Shown here: positions 7,175-11,521 of the stretch, piece after piece
Layout of the letters: each line of letters opens with the position of its first letter
How positions within the stretch are numbered: position 1 is the first letter of the stretch
Source of the DNA: SIG223 sp964442785
Lineage (GTDB): Bacteria; Bacillota_I; Bacilli_A; RFN20; DUOF01
Assembly (NCBI GenBank): GCA_964442785.1
Contig: CAYTZW010000032.1
Location: 1-11,521, forward strand
Length of the DNA stretch: 11,521 nt
Direction of reading: 5' to 3'
Translations under genes and position numbers: made by a program
Notes under the pieces: generated by a model
What the model saw: the letters and a program-made list of their open reading frames with translations, nothing else
What the model was told of the DNA's origin: nothing
Databases searched by the model: none

Positions 7175-7266
7175 GCAAAACAAAATCAGGTGGGGGGATA
7201 CCACCTGATAGGAAGGGATTGTGGATAAACCACAATTTGTAGGGGATATGTGTAACACAACGTTAC
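7175..7266 (-). ncRNA. Candidate small RNA with three hairpins and three UCCC motifs
   Basis: I do not recognise the sequence. On the minus strand three perfect hairpins follow each other: TGTAAC/GTTACA (7267-7262 with 7256-7251), ATTGTGG/CCACAAT (7236-7230 with 7224-7218) and ATCAGGTGG/CCACCTGAT (7209-7201 with 7193-7185). The last is GC-rich and followed by TTTGTTTTGC, as in an intrinsic terminator. The predicted unpaired parts are C-rich: CATATCCCCTACAA (7250-7237), CCCTTCCT (7217-7210) and the loop TATCCCC (7200-7194). A TTGATT-17-TGTTATAAT promoter places the start at about 7266, exactly at the first hairpin, giving an RNA of about 92 nt. No open frame explains it. UCCC motifs in unpaired regions are the hallmark of SD-binding sRNAs such as RsaE/RoxS; a similar role here is inference. 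Alternatives: a processed topA 3' tail, or a hairpin-rich mobile remnant. Confidence 0.55.
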
Positions 7267-7272
7267 AGGAAT

Positions 7273-7301
7273 ATTATAACATAAAAAAAGAGAAAAATCA
7301 A
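7273..7301 (-). promoter_or_regulatory. Extended -10 promoter of the candidate small RNA
   Basis: Minus strand TTGATT (7301-7296), 17-bp spacer, TATAAT (7278-7273) preceded by TGT, i.e. an extended -10. Its -35 lies within the loop and stem of the topA terminator, so the end of one unit and the start of the next share the same bases. Confidence 0.55.
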
Positions 7302-7312
7302 GTATTTTCTCT
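7283..7312 (-). terminator. Intrinsic terminator of topA
   Basis: Minus strand AGAGAAAA (7312-7305) pairs with TTTTCTCT (7296-7289) around an 8-nt loop, followed by six to seven T. The stem is AT-rich and so may be leaky. It lies about 28 nt after the topA stop. Confidence 0.6.
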
Positions 7313-7339
7313 TCTTTTTTCGACATATTTTTATTTTTT

Positions 7340-9462
7340 TTATTTTTCTACTACTTTTTTCGTCTTAACTTTGTGTAACGCCTCATTAGTTTTACAATGT
7401 TCATTACCACATCTTATGGTTCCGTTATCATCAATCATCGGTGCATTACATACTTCACAACGTTCTTTTAAAGGAATTCCTGAGTATGTAGCCTTACATT
7501 TTGGATAGCAACTACAAGCATAAAATTTAGTTCCTTTTGATCGTCCTCTTGCACTAACACGTTCTACGATCTCGCCTTCACCACAGACTGGGCAAACAAC
7601 ACCAGTTGAAACAGGCTCAGCCTTTTCTTTTTTCTTAATAAATTTACAATGTGGATAACCCGAACATGCGGTAAACTCACCATATGGACCACGTCTAATA
7701 AGAAGCGGTAATCCACAAACCGGACAAAATTCATCGGTCATTTTAGGATAAATCTTAACCATATTATCACGAGCGTTTTCAATTAATGGTGCGAACATAT
7801 CATAGAACTTCTTTAGTTCTTCATACCATACTGCTTTTCCTGCCGCAATTTCATCTAGATTATTTTCCATATCAGCAGTATATTTAACATTTATAATTTC
7901 TGAGAAAAATTGTTCTAATTGTTCAGTGGTAAGACGTCCTTGTGGAGTTGGAACAAAAGTCCTTTTTTCCATTGTAACATAACCTCTAGCTCTTAGTGTT
8001 TCCATTGTAAGAGCATATGTTGATGGTCTTCCAATTCCAAGTTCATCCATTTTTCGAATTAGTCTTGCTTCAGTATAGCGATATGGAGGAGCCGTAAATT
8101 TTTGTTCTTTATTTAATTCTACTAACTCTAATACTTCATTTTCAAAAAATTCAGGTAATCCTTCAATTTTTTCTTCTTCATCTAAACTTGATTCTTCATA
8201 AACTGCTAAAAAGCCATTAAATAATACTTTTTCACCATTTAAATTAAATAAATAATTATTATTTATGATATCTATCGTTGTTCCTTCAATAATAGCGTCA
8301 CTCATAAGTGAGGCTAATGCACGATTATATATTAAGGAATAAATTTTAAATTCATCAGAAGCAAGATATTTCTTTACACTTTCAGGGGTTCTACTAATAT
8401 TTGTTGGTCTAATTGCTTCATGAGCATCTTGAACATTCTTTGTTTTTTGACCATTTTTTTTCATTCCTTTAAAATACTTTTCCCCATATTTTTCTGTAAT
8501 ATATGATTTCGCACTTGTAATAAATTCATCTGACAAACGAATGGAGTCAGTACGCATATAAGTAATTAAACCGACACGTTCTGTTCCAAGTTCAACACCT
8601 TCATATAGTTTTTGTGCAATACTCATTACTCTTTTCGCATTATAATTATATTTGACACCAGNNNNNNNNNNTGAAGCGTTGAAGTTATAAATGGAGGTTT
8701 TGATGCACGAGAACGTGATTTTTTGTTAATTTCATCAACTACATAGTCACATCCACTAATATTTTCCATTATTTTATTTACTTCTTCTTCATTTTTTAGA
8801 TCTATTTTTTCTTCTTTAGTTCCAATAAATTTTGCTTTTAATAAATATTCATTATTGTCTACTTTTTTCTTAAAGTTAGCATATAAATCCCAGTATTCTT
8901 GTTTATCAAAAGCTTCAATTTCTTTTTCACGGTCAACAATAAGTTTTAAAGCAACGGACTGAACACGGCCTGCTGATTTTGATCCTATTTTTTGTTGTAA
9001 AAGTCCTGATAATCTAAAACCAATAATACGGTCTAAAATACGACGAGATTCTTGAGAGTGAACTAAATCCATATTAATACCACGGTCATTCTTAATAGCT
9101 TTTGTTACAGCAGATTTAGTTATTTCATTAAAAACTACTCTAGAAACTTTTGATTCAGGTTCACCTAAGACTTCACTTAAATGCCAACTGATAGCCTCAC
9201 CCTCACGGTCAGGGTCGGTCGCAAGATATATGTGTTCAGCAATACTAGCATCTTTTTTTAAGTTTCTTACTACTTCCATTTTTTCTTGTAAAATAGAATA
9301 TTCTGGTTTAAAGTTGTTTTCAATATCAACACCAAAGCCACCTTTACCTTTTATTTTTAAATCTCTAATGTGACCTATACTTGAATCAACTTTATATTCT
9401 TCCCCTAAATAATTGGCAATTGTTTTACATTTTGCTGGTGATTCAACAATTAATAATTTCAT
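7340..9462 (-). CDS. topA: DNA topoisomerase I (type IA), interrupted by an assembly gap
   Basis: TopA relaxes negative supercoils through a transient 5'-phosphotyrosine link. The Toprim domain shows IVESPAK with E7 and the metal-binding TDPDREGEA (D83, D85, E87). The ESRRILDRIIGF and GRVQSVAL blocks follow. The catalytic Tyr is in GLITYMRTDS (codon 8560-8558, residue about 301). The C-terminus carries three four-cysteine zinc ribbons: CPVC...CSGYPHC, CPVC...CSCYPKC and CEVC...CGNEHC. Ten N at 8662-8671 break the frame: the left part reads ...ITSTL-Q/H-, the right part GVKYNYNAKRVMSIAQ. Restoring the frame requires 8 (or 11) bases, and 8 fits the family and yields about 706 aa, the usual length. 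The ATG at 9462 follows GAGGTGGAAGG. The gene is probably intact in the organism. Confidence 0.95.
8662..8671. other. Assembly gap (10 N) inside topA
   Basis: Ten undetermined bases. The codons on either side (CTT CAn ... nCT GGT GTC AAA) show that the true number must be 2 modulo 3, so the length of ten is a placeholder. Confidence 0.97.
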
Positions 9463-9493
9463 GATCCTTCCACCTCATTATAATTCAAATGAA

Positions 9494-9522
9494 ATTATAT
9501 CATTTACTAAAATTCTTGTCAA
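9494..9522 (-). promoter_or_regulatory. Fully consensus promoter of topA
   Basis: Minus strand TTGACA (9522-9517), 17-bp spacer ending in TGA, TATAAT (9499-9494): both hexamers perfect plus an extended -10. The predicted start near 9487 gives a leader of about 25 nt. No clear terminator separates it from the upstream ATPase gene, so some read-through into topA is likely. Confidence 0.85.
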
Positions 9523-9554
9523 GAAAAGAAATGAGAAAATTTCTAAAATACATT

Positions 9555-10871
9555 TTAAAAAAACATAATATAATAAATTGGCATATAAATAATTTTATTC
9601 TTTATTTTAACTTCTCTATTATTTGATAAAACATATGCTTTCTTTACATTATAACTTTCATTTGTAACAAATTTATTAAGGGCACTATGAATCATATAAT
9701 CTTTACCAGATTTAACCTCTATCGGAACAACAGATAAAGTATCATAATCATCTATCAAAAAATCTACTTCTCCATTATTTTTATTATCATAATAATATAG
9801 ATTATTATTATGAATTTTTAATTCACTAGCAACAACACTTTCATATAATGAACCTATATTAATGCTTTTTTCATTATTTAATATAGCATTTACATTTGTT
9901 TTATATAATATATTTGTTAATATACCAACATCATTTAAATATAGTTTAATAAGATTTTTCCCAGATGACTCTATTAATGGAAAAACGGGAGTAGAAATAG
10001 CTTTAACTTCTAAAGCAATTCCAGAATTAATTAAATAATCAAATTCATCTTTATAATTAGAATATGTTTTACCTTTAATGTTTTCAATATCTTTAATTAC
10101 TACTCTTTTCTTTTTATTTTCAAGTATTGATGGTATCATATCATAAATACGTCTAATTTTTAATCTGTTTTTTTCATCATATTTTGATGCATCTGCCGCG
10201 TAAAAATTATGAATTTCTGTTTGAAGTTCTCTTACTTTTACAATATTATATTCTTTTAAATAAGTATTAACTACTTCTGGTAGTCCACCAACTAATAAAT
10301 ATTTTTTAAATAAATCAATTATAACATTATGAGTTGTCTCATCTAAAGATTCATTATTTAAATATTTTTCTTTCATATTACTAATTACAAATTCATTAAA
10401 GCCATTTGCATATAAAAACTCTTCAAAATCAAGTTGATACATTTGTAATATTGAAATGCTTCCCATTGGAATTGATAAAGTATCTGCTAGCGTTATACCA
10501 AGTAATGAACCACTAACAATATATGTATATCGATTATCTTTATTTAGAAATTTTAATAATGTCAGTAATTGTGGATATACTTGTATTTCATCAAGAAAAA
10601 TTAATGTGTTTTCTTTTTCTTTCATTTTCTCTCCAGCAATCATACTAACTTGTAAATAAAAATCTTTTATAGTTGATACATTTTTAAAAAATTTTTTTCC
10701 TAAAACATCTTCCAATAAATCTATTTCAATATAATTTTCAAATAATTCATTCCCTACGTGTCTTATGATAAAGGATTTACCTATTTGTCTAGCCCCATTA
10801 ATGACTAAGATTTTATCAGGATTAGTTTTTAAATGTTCTTTAATCTTTTTCTCAATTTTTCTATAAAGCAT
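9555..10871 (-). CDS. ATP-binding protein, AAA_14 + DUF4143, intact
   Basis: A complete 438-aa member of the AAA_14/DUF4143 ATPase family. The family is abundant in gut Firmicutes and archaea and its physiological role is not established. Walker A is GARQIGKS (26-33), Walker B TLIFLDE (89-95, D94 E95), a sensor-like VSGSLLG near 119-125, the family block MYQLDFEEFLYANG near 144-157, VGGLPEVV (194-201), and a PD-(D/E)XK-like C-terminus with GEVDFLID (D370) and PIEVKSGK (E385, K387). No signal peptide or membrane segment is evident. ATG 10871 follows AAAGGGGTGA. The gene is preceded at once by a 33-bp tandem array that supplies its promoter. It is 92 bp upstream of topA on the same strand, with no strong terminator between. 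A relation to mobile DNA is possible given the transposase nearby, but unproven. Confidence 0.88.
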   Translation of the reverse strand: MLYRKIEKKIKEHLKTNPDKILVINGARQIGKSFIIRHVGNELFENYIEIDLLEDVLGKKFFKNVSTIKDFYLQVSMIAGEKMKEKENTLIFLDEIQVYPQLLTLLKFLNKDNRYTYIVSGSLLGITLADTLSIPMGSISILQMYQLDFEEFLYANGFNEFVISNMKEKYLNNESLDETTHNVIIDLFKKYLLVGGLPEVVNTYLKEYNIVKVRELQTEIHNFYAADASKYDEKNRLKIRRIYDMIPSILENKKKRVVIKDIENIKGKTYSNYKDEFDYLINSGIALEVKAISTPVFPLIESSGKNLIKLYLNDVGILTNILYKTNVNAILNNEKSINIGSLYESVVASELKIHNNNLYYYDNKNNGEVDFLIDDYDTLSVVPIEVKSGKDYMIHSALNKFVTNESYNVKKAYVLSNNREVKIKNKIIYMPIYYIMFF

Positions 10872-10884
10872 TAAATCACCCCTT

Positions 10885-11105
10885 TTGACTTTTCAATATA
10901 ATTATATTATATTTTCATTGACTTTTCAATATAATTGCATTATATTTTCATTGACTTTTCAATATAATTGCATTATATTTTCATTGACTTTTTAATATAA
11001 TTGCATTATATTTTCATTGACTTTTCAATATAATTGCATTATATTTTCATTGACTTTTCAATATAATTGCATTAAATTTCCATTGACTTTTCTATATGAT
11101 TTTCG
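10885..11105. repeat. 33-bp tandem repeat array, six units plus one decayed
   Basis: Six consecutive 33-bp units begin at 10885, 10918, 10951, 10984, 11017 and 11050; a seventh decays from 11083. Units 2, 3 and 5 are identical, unit 4 differs at one base, unit 1 at two (GC to AT) and unit 6 at two or three near its end. Each typical unit holds a palindrome ATATAAT-TGC-ATTATAT and, on the plus strand, TTGACT-17 bp-TATATT, i.e. a promoter-like pair. There are no unique spacers, so this is not a CRISPR array. 33 bp is about three helical turns, so any bound protein would sit on one face of the helix. With the stretch to 11207 this fills a 336-bp region without a gene. Confidence 0.95.
10901..10929 (-). 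promoter_or_regulatory. Promoter of the intact ATPase gene, spanning array units 2 and 1
   Basis: Minus strand TTGAAA (10929-10924, in unit 2), 17 bp, TATAAT (10906-10901, in unit 1). In other units the same position reads TGCAAT, so only the gene-proximal unit gives a canonical -10. The predicted start near 10894 gives a leader of about 23 nt with the SD. Confidence 0.65.
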
Positions 11106-11116
11106 TTATTACTTTC

Positions 11117-11202
11117 AACCTAAACTCCCGTAAAAAATATAGTATACAAAAATAGCACCAATATTAAACCTAAATTCCCCATTAAAATTATAATATACAA
11201 AA
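11117..11202. repeat. Two diverged direct repeats at 50-bp spacing beside the transposase
   Basis: AACCTAAA, then a C-rich TCCC block, an A/T-rich part and TATACAAAA recur at 11117-11151 and 11167-11202. The first eight bases match at exactly 50-bp offset; the rest aligns with one gap and several differences. They lie just beyond the transposase stop, so they may be transposase-binding or end sequences of the insertion sequence. That is inference, since the other end is outside the window. Confidence 0.5.
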
Positions 11203-11225
11203 GCAGGTCATTTCTGGCCTGCTTT
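11200..11225 (-). terminator. Hairpin at the end of the transposase gene
   Basis: AAAGCAGG (minus 11225-11218) pairs perfectly with CCTGCTTT (11207-11200) around a 10-nt loop, followed by a short T-rich tract (TTTTGTAT, sharing bases with the stem). It overlaps the last codons (KAGQK) and the TGA stop of the transposase. Likely a terminator, possibly weak. Confidence 0.5.
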
Positions 11226-11521
11226 AAACATATTTTCATATGGAATATTTAATGCTTTTAAAATTTGTTTTTGTTTTGCTGTAAGAGGATTTAATAATTG
11301 GTATTCATCATAATATGTTACTAATTTTATTTTTTCTAGTTCTTTTATTATCTTTTTGATTGGTAAATTCTTTACTTCCTCAACATTTATTTTATTATTT
11401 TCTATATAGCTCTTTATGATTAATGCGATAAATGATATAAACATTTTTCCATTCCACGCTTCATCCGAATGTATTCTCATTCGTTTTAAGTCTAATTCAT
11501 TTTTTAAATTATCAAATGCTT
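11208..11521 (-). CDS. Transposase, IS1634/IS4 type, C-terminal part
   Basis: The C-terminal ~103 codons of a DDE transposase; the frame is open to the window edge. It reads AFDNLKNELDLKRMRIHS at the edge, then WNGKMFISFIALIIKSYIE, and ends LTAKQKQILKALNIPYENMFKAGQK with TGA at 11210-11208. AFDNLKNELD...R.RIHS matches the end of the Y-(2)-R-(3)-E-(6)-K signature of the IS4 superfamily, with the final K in NLK visible, and FIxFIALI plus LTxKQKxILKAL are usual for IS1634-like members. The gene is therefore truncated by the window, not by mutation as far as can be seen. An ATG at 11480 is internal and not the real start. No inverted repeat or target duplication can be fixed from this end alone. 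Confidence 0.82.
   Translation of the reverse strand, partial: AFDNLKNELDLKRMRIHSDEAWNGKMFISFIALIIKSYIENNKINVEEVKNLPIKKIIKELEKIKLVTYYDEYQLLNPLTAKQKQILKALNIPYENMFKAGQK

Noticed and set aside
7220..7228. A perfect DnaA box (TTATCCACA on the minus strand), suggesting a replication origin.
   Set aside because: It is a single copy, lies within a hairpin of the candidate RNA, and no box cluster, dnaA, dnaN or rpmH is nearby.
6985..7242. Open frame on the plus strand across the small-RNA region.
   Set aside because: Low-complexity start, no convincing SD, and it runs through the hairpins without any recognisable protein character.
8626..9462. Two separate topoisomerase genes or a truncated N-terminal protein.
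   Set aside because: The split is caused by ten N; the codons on both sides join into one normal TopA when 8 bases are assumed.
9544..9557. Palindrome TAAAATACATTTTA as terminator of the intact ATPase gene.
   Set aside because: All A-T apart from its centre, only six pairs, so too weak to call.
10885..11105. CRISPR array.
   Set aside because: Units follow each other with no unique spacers and no cas genes are present; it is a plain tandem repeat.
1..11521. Mycoplasma-type code with TGA as tryptophan.
   Set aside because: ruvB, ftsY and the transposase end on TGA at expected family lengths and tryptophans are TGG.

Overview
The window is a strongly AT-rich stretch of bacterial chromosome from a Bacilli/Mollicutes-type Firmicute. 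The support is the ftsY-ylxM-ffh order, the ruvB-queA pair, an FtsY with no long acidic N-terminus, and consensus sigma-A promoters with strong Shine-Dalgarno (SD) sites. Stops include TAA, TAG and TGA, so TGA is not Trp and the code is standard. A run of ten N inside topA shows a draft or metagenome scaffold. An uncultured gut lineage close to Erysipelotrichales/RF39 is my inference.

Left part (1-5570). On the minus strand, ruvB (Holliday-junction motor) and queA (queuosine synthesis) overlap by 4 nt, and the first 20 codons of a probable flavin reductase follow at the edge. ruvA, normally directly upstream of ruvB in one operon, lies on the plus strand and is divergent. A perfect 10-bp inverted repeat covers the ruvA -10 box, SD and start codon and also the likely ruvB -10. 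The protein-targeting operon ftsY-ylxM-ffh follows on the minus strand, with its own promoter and a terminator that overlaps the ffh stop codon.

Middle (5571-9522). A broken ATPase gene (AAA_14 + DUF4143) keeps a perfect promoter but has a stop at codon 2 and an internal frameshifting deletion that removed Walker B. Next is topA (DNA topoisomerase I), read as two pieces only because of the N run; the flanking codons imply that 8 bases are missing, not 10. Between the two genes sits a compact candidate small RNA on the minus strand: extended -10 promoter, three perfect hairpins, three C-rich UCCC segments in predicted unpaired regions, and a last hairpin followed by a T-rich tract. It resembles in design the C-rich, SD-binding sRNAs of Firmicutes (RsaE/RoxS type) but I do not recognise its sequence.

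Right part (9555-11521). An intact AAA_14/DUF4143 ATPase is preceded by a 33-bp tandem repeat (six units plus one decayed). Only the gene-proximal unit carries a two-base change that completes a canonical promoter for the gene. Beyond it are two diverged ~36-bp copies spaced 50 bp apart and the C-terminus of an IS1634/IS4-type transposase running off the window.
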